Shown here: piece by piece, positions 48,692-61,003 of the stretch
Numbering within the stretch: position 1 is the stretch's first letter
How the letters are laid out: each line of letters opens with the position of its first letter
DNA from: Pythium myriotylum
Taxonomy: Eukaryota > Oomycota > Peronosporomycetes > Pythiales > Pythiaceae
Direction of reading: 5' to 3'
NCBI GenBank assembly: GCA_023091665.1
Contig: JALJCQ010000009.1
Span: forward strand, 2,542,001-2,606,000
DNA length: 64,000 nt
Translations under genes and position numbers: made by a program
The notes under the pieces: model-generated
Databases searched by the model: none
What the model was told of the DNA's origin: nothing
What the model saw: only the letters and a program-made list of their open reading frames with translations

Positions 48692-49644
48692 ATGAAGTGG
48701 CAGGAGGACGCCAACTTGGAGGAGTGCAAGCTGCTCAGCGGCGGCTTCGCCACGCTGCTGCAGGTACTGCTGGGCCTCATCGCGCTCTCCGTGCTCGTGG
48801 TCAAGCGCTACAAGGAGGTGCCGCAGCGCCCGCTCAACGTGCGTAGCTGCTCACGAGGTCCCGAGGTCCCGACGCGGCCGGAGCTGCTCACGAGGTGTTG
48901 GTGTCTATGTGTCCGCAGGTCTGGGCGTTCGACGCCTCCAAGCAGCTCGTGGGCGCAGGCTTCGCGCACGTCGCGAACCTGCTCATCGCGATCCTGCTCT
49001 ACCAGTACCAGAATGGCCAAAGCGCCGAGGTCGCGGCCGAGGCCGCCGGCGTCGACCAGTGCGCCTTCTACTTCGTCAACTTCACGATGGACACGACCAT
49101 CGGTGTCGTGTTCAACTGGGTCTTCCTCGAGCTCTTCTCGTCGCTCGCTGCGCGCTGCGCGTGGACGTCGCTCGCGACGCCCGGCGACTACGGCGAGCCG
49201 CCGCAGATCTCGATCTGGTTCAAGCAGCTCACGTCGTGGATCCTCGTCATTTTCACGACCAAGCTCGTGATCGCCATCATGATCGTGCTCTTCGAGAAAC
49301 CGCTCGCACAATTGGCGCTCTGGCTCTTCGCGCCGCTGCAGCCGTACCCGCGCACCGAGCTCGTGCTCGTGATGATCGCGTGTCCGTGTCTCATGAACGC
49401 GCTCCAGTTCTGGGTCCAGGACAGCTTCCTCAAGAAAGACGTGCGCGCCGACCGCATGCTCGCGTCCACTATGTCACCCGACAAAGGCGAGGTCGTGGAC
49501 AAGTCGGTGGCTGCATCTCCCGTTAAAAAGATCAAGACGCCCAAGTTTGTGATCGACGACGAGGATGACGACGACGACGACACGTCGGACGCAACGTCGA
49601 CGGCGTCGTCAACAAGCAAGCATCGATCCGAGGAGATTGTATGA
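48692..49644 (+). CDS. STIMATE/TMEM110-family membrane protein (290 aa, 2 exons)
   Basis: Exons 48692-48838 and 48919-49644. About five hydrophobic segments lie near residues 17-40, 58-80, 95-122, 148-175 and 188-212. Family hallmarks are visible: an N-terminal C-x-LL-x-G-x-F segment, KR near residue 40, then W-x-x-D-x-SKQ-x-x-G-x-x-x-x-H-x-x-N starting at V50, and MDTTIGVVFN. In animals STIMATE is an ER protein at ER-plasma membrane contacts that promotes STIM1-Orai calcium entry; fungal relatives are vacuolar-membrane proteins. Which role applies here is unknown. The cytosolic C-tail is acidic (a run of Asp near 49558-49582) and Ser/Thr-rich. It lies 237 bp after the myotubularin and converges on the myosin gene. 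Confidence 0.82.
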
Positions 49645-49956
49645 CGGACGCGGGTAGAACGCGTCGGTTTGGAACGCATTTGATTCCTTTTTTTTTTGTG
49701 AACGGTTCATTGGAGATAGCGTGATAGACGTGGAAGAACTTTGAATATCAAAATGGCGCGCACTTCGCGCGTTTATGTTTGAGGATGTTATCGGCATTTC
49801 GGACATCTAGGATTATTCATCACCGCCCATCGCGTCGGACAAAAAAAAAGTTGATGGCACGTCGTGGTCTGCAGTCACGGCGCCCAAGAACTCCTCTGAC
49901 CTGGGTCGCTTGCTGGTCGGTGACAGGTCCCTCCACGCCACTATCACACACTAAGT
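49645..49956. other. Convergent intergenic region (3' ends of STIMATE-like gene and myosin)
   Basis: 312 bp with no gene. It has a T9 run at about 49689-49697 and an A9 run at about 49840-49848, suitable as 3'-UTR sequence for the two convergent genes. No structured RNA is apparent. Confidence 0.55.
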
Positions 49957-52900
49957 CTAGTTTTTCTTCTTCAGGAACGACATCGCAACTAGGCCAAGGC
50001 CTGCGAGTACCACGGCACTTCCGCCGAGGATCAGTCCCATATTTCCCGAGTCGGTGCGGTCGCGCACCGCCGCTCTGCTGCGGCTGCTGCGCTTGGCCTT
50101 AGGCTTCTTCACCTCGACCACCTTCTCCTCCTCCTCTTCTTCTTCTTCGTCCTCCTCTTCTTCCGACTCGATGTCTTCCTCAACCTTTGTGAGCTTACGT
50201 CGGCGCGGGCCTGGGGCCGCAGTCGACGTCGACGCCTTCTTGACGGGGGAGCTGCTTTCTACTTTCTTGCCGTTGGACTTAATCACATCCACCAGCAACA
50301 CAATACGTTTCCATCCTGCACGTTTGGCCATGTTCACGGCCTCCACCAAACTCTCGTCAGTCGACAGCACGGCGAGGTCACCGTCGTCGTCCTCGTACTT
50401 CAGACGCACTTCATCTTCGGGTGCTGCGTTCACCTTGGCACGAACCTGCTCGTACAACGTGCTGAACGAGTCGTAGCGGCACATGATACGGTGGTAGTGG
50501 CCTTGGGCCTTGTCACTGACCTTGAACACGAACGAGTCTTCGCCAGCATTCGAATACATGACGCTCGTCGTTGCCGTCGGTGCCGCACTGATAACTGAAG
50601 CACTTTCACCGAGTTCAGCATAAGCGTTCGCGGACGAGTACCGACTCATACCAATCGAGTCACGACCCAAACCAATCGAGTCGCGGCCCAGACTAATCGA
50701 TTCCCGTCCCATTGGAGCCGAGATGCTGGAGCGGTACTCATTTCGCTCGAAATCCTCAATCGTACCGACAGACGCTGTATCATCGCCATCAAACATACCA
50801 CCGGCTTCTTCCTGAAGGTTCATCGCTGTCTGCCAGAACTGGCGCCAGTCGCCACCTCCGCTGCCTGCTGATGAGTTCGAGAACTGACCGTAACTGAGGC
50901 ACAATACATCTGCCATACCGTAAATGTCGCCGTTCTCGGTCAAGACAGGCATGAAGAGCTGTCCGGCATCGTGCATAAGACGAAGGCCATCCAGGATGCG
51001 CGCGTTTGGACCGAGCGATTCAGGGTCGTTAGTCATAACTTCCTCCACAGCCGTCGTCGATGCGTCCAAACCCTTCGCGACAAGTTTGCGCAGCAAATCC
51101 TTCGGGGTTAGCATACCAACAATGTCTTGGCCATCAACAACAATCGCTGCCTTCTTCGTCGAAGCCATGAGCTTTGCTGCCGCAGAGACACTAGTCGACA
51201 GCTGAACCACCGGAGGCTTAGGCTCTCCTTCCAAGGCGATTGCAACAGTCGGGCGCACCATCTTCTCCATCATCGGACCGAGCAGACGCTGCAATGACGA
51301 TGCACCAAGATCACGCGAGAACTCAGACGCTGCAGCCTCGGTCGACTGCTGAACTTTTTCCATGCAGCTGATCGCATCATACAAACACTTCGAAATGTCG
51401 AGCATACCCTGAATGAGACCATCGATGCCGACCACGGGTAGATGCTTGAAACGACCTTCTAGCATCTTGGTGATCGCCTCGATAGCAGGATCATCTGTCC
51501 GAACACAACTTGGGTTGCTCGTCATCACCGATGAGACTGAGCACGCATCAGGATCAATGTCCTTCGCAAGAACGCGACGAGTAATATCCGTGTCGGTAAG
51601 AATTCCTCGGAGTTCGCCTTCGTCGGTTGTGATAACAACAGCTTCAGATCGGGACTGACGCATACGACGAGCGGCTTCTGCCACTGTAATGTACTCATTG
51701 ATTCTGGTCACTGGACGTGGCCGCAGTTGGGAGACTGGACGAAGCGCTCCCTCTGCTTCCCGCCGTCCGACCGAGGAGCCCGTGTTGCTTCGACCGCGCG
51801 AAATCTTTTGACGACGAGACAATTTCGAACCCGCGACGCTGACGCTACGGAGGCTACCGGCATCACTTCGCTCATCGTCGTCGCGAGTCAATGCAAGGGA
51901 CATATCCCAGAACGAACGCCAATCATTCGAGTCGCCCACGTCTCCACCATGTGACGCACCCTTCGCGAACGTTCCGTAGCACAGTGAGAGCACGTCTACC
52001 ATGCCGAGAATGGTTCCGCTCGACTCGTCGACAACTGGCAAGTGTAGGAATTTGTGTTCGTCCATGATGTGGAGCGCATCAACGAGGGACGTTTTGGGTG
52101 ACACGGACTCGGGATTTGGCGTCATGACCTCACTCACGCTCGTCATCGCAGCATCCAAACCCGCGCCAACAACGCGAAGCAGCAAATCCTTCGGAGTAAA
52201 TACACCAATCAACTTCTTACCCGCGGCCAATGATGAGGCACGACCGCCGTTGAAACCGACCGAATCCTCCACGACCAGAGCTGCCTTTCGAGTCGCCGCC
52301 ATCTGACGAGCAACTTCCATCACAGTGTCCGTGGCGCGGACAAGTGGGGGCATCGTGTCATCCTTCAAGATTGTCTCAAGCGTCGGCGAGAGCAACTTCT
52401 CGACCATAGGAGCGAGGAGTTGCTGGATCGCGCTATCGTTACCACTTAAGCTTGCCCCAAGCCCGCTAGCCATCAACTGCTTCTCAAGCTTTTCTCGAAT
52501 TGCACCGCTTGACGATTGCTGAGCTTTCTCAAGGCGCGAGATTGAGTCGTACAAACATTTCTGGATACGAAGCATGCCAGCGACCATACCCTGGGAGTCC
52601 ACGACAGGCAAGTGGCGGAATCGACCCTCCAACATCATGAACATAGCGTCCATAGCACTGTCCTTCTCGTCAACAAACTTCGGGTTGGGCGTCATTGCAT
52701 CGCACACATTGATGAAGTTCGGGTCGTTGCCCAGAGCAACGACTCGACGAGTTACATCGGTATCCGTCAATATCCCTCGAAGAACACCATCATGAGAAAT
52801 GACCAGCGCAGCGTCCGTATGTGTCAGATCCATCTCCCGGGCTGCCTCACTGACAGTCGAGTCTTCGCGGATGGTAACTGCCTTTGTTGGACGAAGCTTG

Positions 52901-55900
52901 GAGACAGGACGGGAATCACCAGTAGCTGGAGTAGCCTTGCGAGGTAGCTCGCTGCCACCTCCGCGGTGCATCAGCGAGAAACTGCTACGGAAACTGTGGA
53001 CACTTGACGTGTCATCATCGTCGTCCAACGCCTGGGCTGCATCAAACGACGCGTTCCAGAACTCACGCCAGTCACTTGGGCTTCCCTTCGCGAAAGAGCC
53101 GTAGCTGAGAGAGAGTACATCAACAAGACCGATAGCCTGACGGTTAGACTCCGACTGCAGCACTCCCAGATAGAGAGTCTTGTTTTCGTGCATCGAGTGC
53201 ATGGCTTCAATCACGGTTGTAGCGCCGTAAATCGTGACGGCATCTTCCGACATGACCTCGCACACAGGCGTCGTGTGAACGGGGAGACCCTTGGCGAGGA
53301 CGTTCTCGAGCATGTCCTTGGGTGTGAACAAGCCGAAGTACTGGCCGCGGTTACTCACCACCAGGGCTGCCTTCTTCGTCGCAGCCATGGCCTTGGAGAC
53401 TTCGTACACGGAGGTATACGGTTGCACACGAGGTGGATCGACGCCCTCCTGGTCGATCACACTCTTGACGTCTGGTGAGAAAATCTTTTCCATCATTGGG
53501 CCAAGCAGAGCAGACAAGTTAGTTGACGCCGCAGGACCTCTTCCGCCACGTCCCTTGAGTTCCTTCTCGAGCGTCTGCCGGAGGGTGGCATTTGACTGCT
53601 CCGACTTTTCCATCTTCCGAATGGCGTCATATAGGCACTTCCCGATGTTCAAGATACCAACGACTGAGCCACCAGCGTCAACCACTGGAAGGTGGCGGAA
53701 CTTGCCTTCAAGCATTTTACAGAGGGCATCAATAGCTTGATCTTCGCTTGAGACGAACGTTGGGTTCTTGGTCATCACGTCAGCCACGCGAGTTGACTCT
53801 AGCGGTTTGTTCTCAGACACGACACGACGCGTCAAGTCCGTGTCTGTGATGATACCGACGAGCATACCGTCGTCCGAGACGACGAGAACGCAATCTGTTT
53901 GACTGCGGCCCATCATCTTTGATAGCTCCGCCACTGATGCATTATCAGAGATCGTCAATACACGTGAAGGCCGGAGTTGCGCCACAGTCCGCTCGACATC
54001 CTGTGGGCCAGCGGCCTTCTTGGATGCTTGGAGCGTTGTGCGCTGGCGCGTCGATGTCGAGTGCAAAGACGACAGGTTTGCTGGTTGGTCCAACTGCAGA
54101 GCCGTGTTCCAGAACTCTTGCATTTGCTCGCGATCCTCGCCGTAGATCGTCTCGATGGTTCCGTAACTTAGTGAGAGGACGTCAACGAGACCAGCAACCT
54201 CATCCGCACTACCGTCAGCAACAACTGGGATGTTGAGGCATTGGGAATCATGCATGATGTGGAGAGCTTCCAAAACTGAGGTCGAAGGGCTCGCAATCTC
54301 CGGATCGGCGAGCATGACATCGTCAACACGCGTTGTCGCAGGGTTCAGCGACTTCGCCACAACCTTCATGACCAGTTCGTTGGGGGAGAAGAGACCACAT
54401 AACCGGTCAGATCGTGGACCATCCACAACCAGAGCTGCCTTGCGCGTGCTTGCCATAACCTTGACGGCCTCCATCACAGTCGTTCCTCGTCGTACGCGTG
54501 GCGCAGCGCTGGAAGCATTGGTGCGCATCTCAGTTTCCAAGATAGAGCCAAGCGTTGGCGACGAGAGTTTCTGCAACATGGGACCTAGCAACTGCTGGAC
54601 CGTAGACGATGCGCCGCTTCGTTCCAGCGACTGCTTGAGCTGCTCTGTTGACTGCATCGCGTGTTCCAGACGTTTTGACACGTCGTAGATGCACTTGCCA
54701 ATGTTGAGGACACCGACAATCGTACCGCTCTCTCGGCTTACGACTGGCAGATGGCGGAAATGTCCTTCTTGCATCGTTAGCATTGCATCAATCGCACTGT
54801 CTTCTGGAGCTACGAACTTGATGTTCTTGGTCATGATCCCAGCCACAGCCACATTTGAGGGGTCGAGATCAACAGCAAGCACACGACGACAGATATCGGT
54901 GTCAGTCAAGATACCTGTCAAGGCTCCAGCTTCATCCACGACCAGTAAGGCATCTGATCGTTTCTGGCTCATCAAAGCTGCCGCTTCAACAATAGTGGCA
55001 CCTTCACCGATGACGATTGCCGGTGTTGGTCGCAGACTCGAGACGGGACGAATGTTAACGTCCTTGTCACGGTTCTTGCGCTGACGCGCACGACTAGCAA
55101 CTGATGCACCAGAGGTGGACATGCCCGAGACGGATCGGCCAGACATCGATGCGGTATCATCATCGTGCTGGTTCAGATCGAACGCAGCATTCCAAAACTT
55201 GCCCATGTCACGTGACTCGCCCTGGCCAAATGAAGCGACTGCGATCGAAAGAACGTCGGCAATGCCGTGAACTTCGCCCGATACAGCTGATACCACAGGG
55301 AGGTTCAAGAACTTGCCGTCATGCATAATGTGAAACGCGTCCAGTACAGTTGTGTCGGGTGTCGTAGATTCCGGCTCTGGAGTCATCACTTCGCCCACAG
55401 GCGTCTGAAGGTCGATGTTTGCTGCAATAACACGATGAAGAAGATCCTTTGGAGTAAAAATGCCGATGAGTTCGGAGCGCGGGCCCTCCGAAACCACAAG
55501 GGCTGGCTTCTTGGCCTCCGCCATCTTGTGAGACACCTCAAGAATCGTTTCGTATTCGTGTACTTGAGGTGCTTGAGACTCACCAGGTGTCGCCAGCACG
55601 TCCTGTAGAGTAGGAGATAGCATCTTCTCTAGCATGTTGCGTAGCATGATGTTTGCAGAAGAATTGCCTAGCTCCTGCTTGAGCTGCGAGGACGAGTTCT
55701 CGATGCGTCGGATTGCATCATGCAGGCACTTCGCAACATTGAGGACGCCTGAAACAACTCCACTATCTGCACTTACAACGGGCAAGTGACGGAAACGACC
55801 AGTCAACATCATGTCAAGTGCGAAAGCGGCACTGTCATCTGATGAGACACATTTTGGCTGCGGAGTCATCACCGAGCCGATAGGAGTCGAATGTGGATCT

Positions 55901-58900
55901 AAACCCTTAGAGACAACACGACGAGCTGTGTCGGTGTCAGTGAAAATACCGGCGAGTGCACCATCACCGTCGATGATGATCACAGCAGCCGCCCGATTGG
56001 ACTTCATGACTCTGGCAGCTTCGTACACTGAAATATCCTCACTGACAGTGACAGGCTTTGCTGGACGGAGTCGTTCCACAGTTCTTGACGAATCTTGCGC
56101 CGATTCTCTTTTCCTTAAGCGATTTACTGTGGATGCCATTGAGACGGTCGACTTCGCGTAGGAGTGAGTTGAGACAACAGAACTGTTCGAGCCCGACCGA
56201 GGTCGACCTTCGTGTGCTTTAACAGCTGCAACTTGCTGAGAGACCGGTGCAGCGATGGTCGGCTTGGAGATCGAAGCACGCGTCGTTGGGGCGGCTGGTT
56301 GCAGGGTTGGCGACATTGCAGCAACGCTCTTCTTTGGAGCGGCAATGACAGCTGGCTGCGCAACCACGCTAGGAGTGACTGAAGGAGCCGCAAAGCTTGA
56401 AGTCACCGAAGGGGTTGCCACACTTGGACCGACCGACGGTGTCGCCATTGTCGGGACGACCGATGGAGTAGCAGGTTTCACAGGGGTCTGTCGAGGCGTG
56501 GGATGCGAGCTATGGATTGCAGCAGGGGCAGACAATGGCGCTGTCGATGCTGCGAACGCAGCTGCAGGGCTCGGTTTTGGCTTGATAGGCGACGCCGCAG
56601 GGACTGCTGCTGGCGCAGGAGCTGGTGTTGGCGCTGGTGCCGGCGCGGCTGGTGCAGGTGTTGGTGCTGGCGAAGGAATTGGGCCAAACTTCTCTCGCCG
56701 CTTCTTGAGCACATCGATCTCCTTCTGCACGGCGGCACACTTATCGAATTCCTTACGTTGCATAAGGAGGGCAATCTCTTTGTTGAGTCGGGCAATTTCA
56801 GCGTCCATCTCTTGAGGAGTCTGCTTGGTCTTGCGAATAGCAACAAGCTTGTCGAGGTCTGTCTGAAGGTTTCCACACATTTCAAAGTCACGTGCCTTCA
56901 TCGCATCAGCAATCTGGGCTTCCACTCGACGAATGCGCTCGTCAAGCTCCGCGGGCTCAAGTTCGTTCAAATCTTCTTTGACATTCCGACGTTGCTCCTG
57001 GAGATCTTCTAGCACCTTCTGAAGTTCGGCACAGCGGGCGAACTGTTTACTCTGGGCTGCGATCTCCATTTCAGCATTGACTTTATCAATTTCTGCGTCG
57101 ATTTCCTTCGCCGTGCGGACAAGCTTTCGGGCTTCAACCAACTTTTCCAGATCTTTTTGAAGGTTAGCACAAAGCTCGAACTGCTTGTTCTTGGCTGCAT
57201 CTGCAATCGCACCCTCAAGCTCGACAATTTTCTCATCCAGCTCTTTGGCACCAAGTCCTTCAAAAGGGTGTAGCAAGTTTCTCTTCCGGACAATGTACCC
57301 TCGAGCATACTTTTGAATGACCACTGCTTTCTGACACCGGTACCGGTACTCCCACACGAGGCGCTGAAATCTCACCATGTCGACTCGCATCCGCAAGAGA
57401 TCGCGAACACGGTATGCAGCATTGCGCAATTTCTTGAGCTTTCGCCGGGCGATGAACTGCCGAATCTTAGCCTGAATCTGTGTGGCTGCTGCGGTTGCCT
57501 TAAGATTTCGGCACCACTTTTGCAGAGTCCTAGCGGCCGCCTTGCTACGCAGTGTGTGTAGTTTTCGCAGTTTGTTGGCAACGCCACGTTTGAGGAAAAC
57601 CTTAGTCTTGCCGAGCTGCCACTCCTCTTTTCCAGCGCCGAGCATAGTCGAAATCTCCTCGACCAGCTCATTGATGTTCTCAGTATCCGGGGCAAGCGTC
57701 TGGTAGTCATAGAAGAAGACATCGTGATCTTCGCGCAACGCAAAACCTCGTTGACGAATCTGGATCGCTTCCATCATGCCAGAGTATTTGAGCTGTCGCG
57801 CAACGTCAGGATCGTTTAACTCCGTGGGTCGCTTGTGCTCGTTCGGCTTGATGCAGCGTACGTAGCGTGGATTCGCGAGTGAGATCTTGTTCATTAGTTC
57901 CTGCAACTGGAATCGGAACTGTGCACCAACAGACACTTCTCGCAGGTTGCGGGCCTTGTTACCGGCGGTTCCTGCACCTCCACCTGGTGAAGGAAGCTTA
58001 GAGGCTCCAGGAGATGCGACGCGATCCGTTGGGCGTCGCGAGAAAGCCATCGGGTCAGCAGGGCGTTTCTGGTTACCCGCGACCAGCTCCATGGACTGGA
58101 CGTTCAAGTCGAAGATACTGCGCACCCAATCACTCGCCGACTGTCGGATAAGCTCCTTCATATCATCGTTCAGCGTTTCGTTGTTCTTGTCGTTGAAACC
58201 GCTCGCATCGTAAATCACTTCGCCAGCGTAGTGCTTGATGCCAAATCGCAAGTTTGCGTCGACCTTGGGCTGCACATAGGAGTCGTGAAGCATCTTGGTC
58301 GTGTTGCCGCCGGCGTTCGGGTCACGGCCAAACGAACCGTGCAAAATCGAAACAAACTTACGGTTAGCCTCTTCGCCCTTGAGACGCCAAATGTCGTCAA
58401 GCGCGATGAAAATGCCAGGCTTGTTCATCGGTTTTCCTTCGATCAGATCCAGACAAGCCTGGTTATCCTGGAAATCAATGTGTGTCCAGTCGATTCCTTC
58501 CTTCGTGTATTCCTCCTGCTCTACCTCGAGCATGTGCTGGTTGAAGTGGCGCTGCAACTTCTCATTCGCATAGTTGATACAGAGCTGTTCAAAGGTGTTC
58601 CACTCGAACTTCTCGAAGCCGTAGATATCGAGCACACCGATGAAACCCCACTTGTCCTGCGGCCGTGAAATCGTTCGGTTCAGCTCCGAAACGAGCCATA
58701 GAAACAGAGACGAGTAAATGGCCTTCGCAAGCGCGTCTCGCTTGTCGACCACCTGATCCACGTTCTGCTGCTGCACGATGACCTTGCCGCCGACGTACAG
58801 CTGACGCGTGAGCAATGCCTGCAACAGCGCGTCCACGCTCACTCGCAGCAAGCTCGCGATGAGCTCTAACGCAGCTTGCGAGTCCTCGCCGTGGACGTGG

Positions 58901-60080
58901 CAGCTCTCGTTCTCCATTGCGAACTCCAAGTTGCCGAGGTGGAGAACCGCCGAGAGCAGGTCGAACACGCGCTCCTGGCGAGTCTCGTCGATGCCGATTG
59001 TCTTCATGCAGTGCTTGGTCGTCGTGAACTCCTCGGCATCGTCGCTGTGGCACACAACACGTCGATCAGTCCTTGCTGCCCACGCTCATCCAGTCGCACG
59101 ACCCATGCAATCATCGGCAACGTACGTCGACGGCAGCTTAAAGCAGTGCGACTTGCGCAAGTACTCGTAGTCCTGCGGCGTCTTGAGGTGGAGTTTGTCG
59201 CGCAGTGCGGGGTCGGCTCCTGCGAGCAGCTACGAAACACAGAACCACGGCAAGCTAGTCAGCCGCGTGCAATCGCATGAGGGGGGAGCGGCGCGTGCCG
59301 TACCTGGTAGAAGATATGGTAGTTGCGCTCGCCGACGCTCTGCGACACGATGCGCGTCTTCTCGAGCAGGAAGTTCATGATCTCGGCGCCCACGATCTTG
59401 CCGTGGTGGTCGAACTGGATCTCGATGAACTTGCCGAAGCGACTCGAGTTGTCGTTGCGCAGCGTCTTGGCGTTGCCAAACGACTCGAGCAGCGGGTTGG
59501 ACTCGAGCACGCGCTCCTCGAGCTTGCCGAGCGCGCGCGAGACGCCCGTGTTGGGGCTCGGCGCGGTGTTGTTCTGGACGAGCCCGCGGTAGCTCGTGGC
59601 GCGCGCGAGGTACTGCATGATGATCTTGGTGGTCTCGGTCTTGCCGGCGCCGCTCTCGCCGCTGATGATGATGCTCTGGTTCATCGGGTCGAGCGCGCCG
59701 CCCTGGATGAGCTGCGTGTAGGCCGAGTCGGCGAGCGCAAAGACGTGGGGCGGCAGCGTGCCCATGGCGCGTCCGTAGTATTCGGTCATGGCGTTCTCGC
59801 TGTAGACCGAGCTGATCTCCTTGTACGGGTTGATCGCGATGAGGATGGGGCCGACGTAGGTGTAGATGTGGTCCTTCTCGTACCGGCGGCGCAGGTTCTC
59901 GAGCAGCGAGGCCTCGGACAGGTCGGACATCTGCAGAATGTCTTCAAAGGTCGAGGCGATGGAGCTGTTGGGGTCGTTCTCCTCCTCCTGCATCTTCTTC
60001 TTGAGCTTGGCGCGCATGAGCCGCTCTTTACGCGTGGCGCCGCCGCCCGTGGCCGCGCCATTGCGTCGCGCGCTGCTCAT
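49957..60080 (-). CDS. Giant myosin with IQ, UVR-like, 20 CBS, PB1 and C-terminal membrane anchor (3322 aa)
   Basis: Exons (minus strand): 60080-59304, 59229-59126 and 59044-49957. The motor domain (about 55-785) has P-loop GESGAGKT (141-148), switch I NDNSSRFGK (about 209-217), switch II DIYGFE (433-438) and the RCIKPN actin-interface motif, so it should be an active ATPase. A Pro/Gly-rich insert interrupts loop 2. Two IQ motifs (about 810-890) would bind calmodulin-like light chains. Four UVR-like repeats begin at 895, 941, 993 and 1039. A Pro/Ala-rich linker leads to five modules, starting near 1282, 1628, 1981, 2341 and 2731, each with four CBS domains. A PB1 domain (about 3130-3215; LKYEDDDGD), acidic and basic stretches and a hydrophobic tail (about 3297-3318) ending in KKKN complete it. 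The CBS-PB1-membrane arrangement resembles the stand-alone CBS/PB1 proteins of plants and fungi, here fused to a motor. Start chosen at ATG 60080; the frame is open further upstream to 60407 but that part is low-complexity. Confidence 0.9.
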
Positions 60081-61003
60081 GCTGATCTTTGCGCAACTGA
60101 GATCCGACGCGCGAGTGGCGAGTGGGCGGTCCCGAGTGTCGTGTCGTCCAGCGACGCTGTGTGCGTGTCTACTGGACTGTCGCCGGGTCGTGGCGAGGGT
60201 GCTTGCGCTTGTGTCCCCCCGCGAGTCTGACCACCGCCGTGACTCACGCCGAGACTCGCGCGAGAGGCGGAGCGCGTCGGACAGCGGCGGCGAAGGAAGC
60301 GGAGAGAGGCAGGCGCGGAGCTCTCGGCGCCGCGAGGAAGCGAAGGTGGCGGAGCTCCCGACGAGCGACGGGCGGGCCTTGGCTCGCCTCACGGCCCTCA
60401 GCCGCACGGCAGGTCAGCGGGCACGCGGCCCGAGGGAGACGAGAAAAAACCTTAGGGAACCCGAAAAACCTCCCGACAGCTTCAACCGGCGTCCCAACCT
60501 GGCTTTACCGACATAGGATGGTCCAAATGCATGCATTCGAATGAGAGCTAGTAGTGGTGGAGTCTTTATAGAGAGGTAGTGGATTGTTGACGCGACATAA
60601 AACCTCGGGGCGAGCAAGCGGGTGAAATGGCAGGCTTTTCGCACCATCTGCGTTGAAGCCAATCCAGCAGGCCTCCTGAAGGGCTACGACCTGAAGAGCG
60701 CGAAGGAAAGAATCCTCCCCCCCCTCCTCCCTCCCTCCCCCAAGGGCGTGCCTCGTGGCACGCGCAGTCGAGAAAGAACCAGACGATTTCCAGCTGTGGG
60801 CCACTCCGGCGCCAGAGTGCAAAGTAAAACGCAGGCAGCGTCCTGTTGTCCATTAGCGATCTCTTCTTGGGCCAGCTCTCTATCCTTATCCACGCGTCAT
60901 CCACCCCGTAATCTCGGCGACATGCACTGACGATCGCGCCGACCGGCGCTGTTCCACGCGGGTAGTTCCACCTGCTACCCTCTCTCCAGCGGGTCTGGTC
61001 TGT
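60081..61003. other. Intergenic region upstream of the myosin
   Basis: About 0.9 kb between the myosin start and the TM9SF stop, both on the minus strand. It holds the myosin 5' leader and promoter and the TM9SF 3' UTR. A C-rich tract (60716-60739) and several open but low-complexity frames are visible; none resembles a protein. Confidence 0.6.

Noticed and set aside
59277..60230. 317-codon plus-strand frame opposite the myosin first exon
   Set aside because: Antisense shadow of the motor domain; Val/Asp/Arg/Leu-biased text with no motif.
60081..60407. N-terminal extension of the myosin to 60407
   Set aside because: The frame is open but encodes Arg/Ser-rich low-complexity text. The ATG at 60080 precedes a more normal myosin N-terminus, so the extension is more likely leader sequence.
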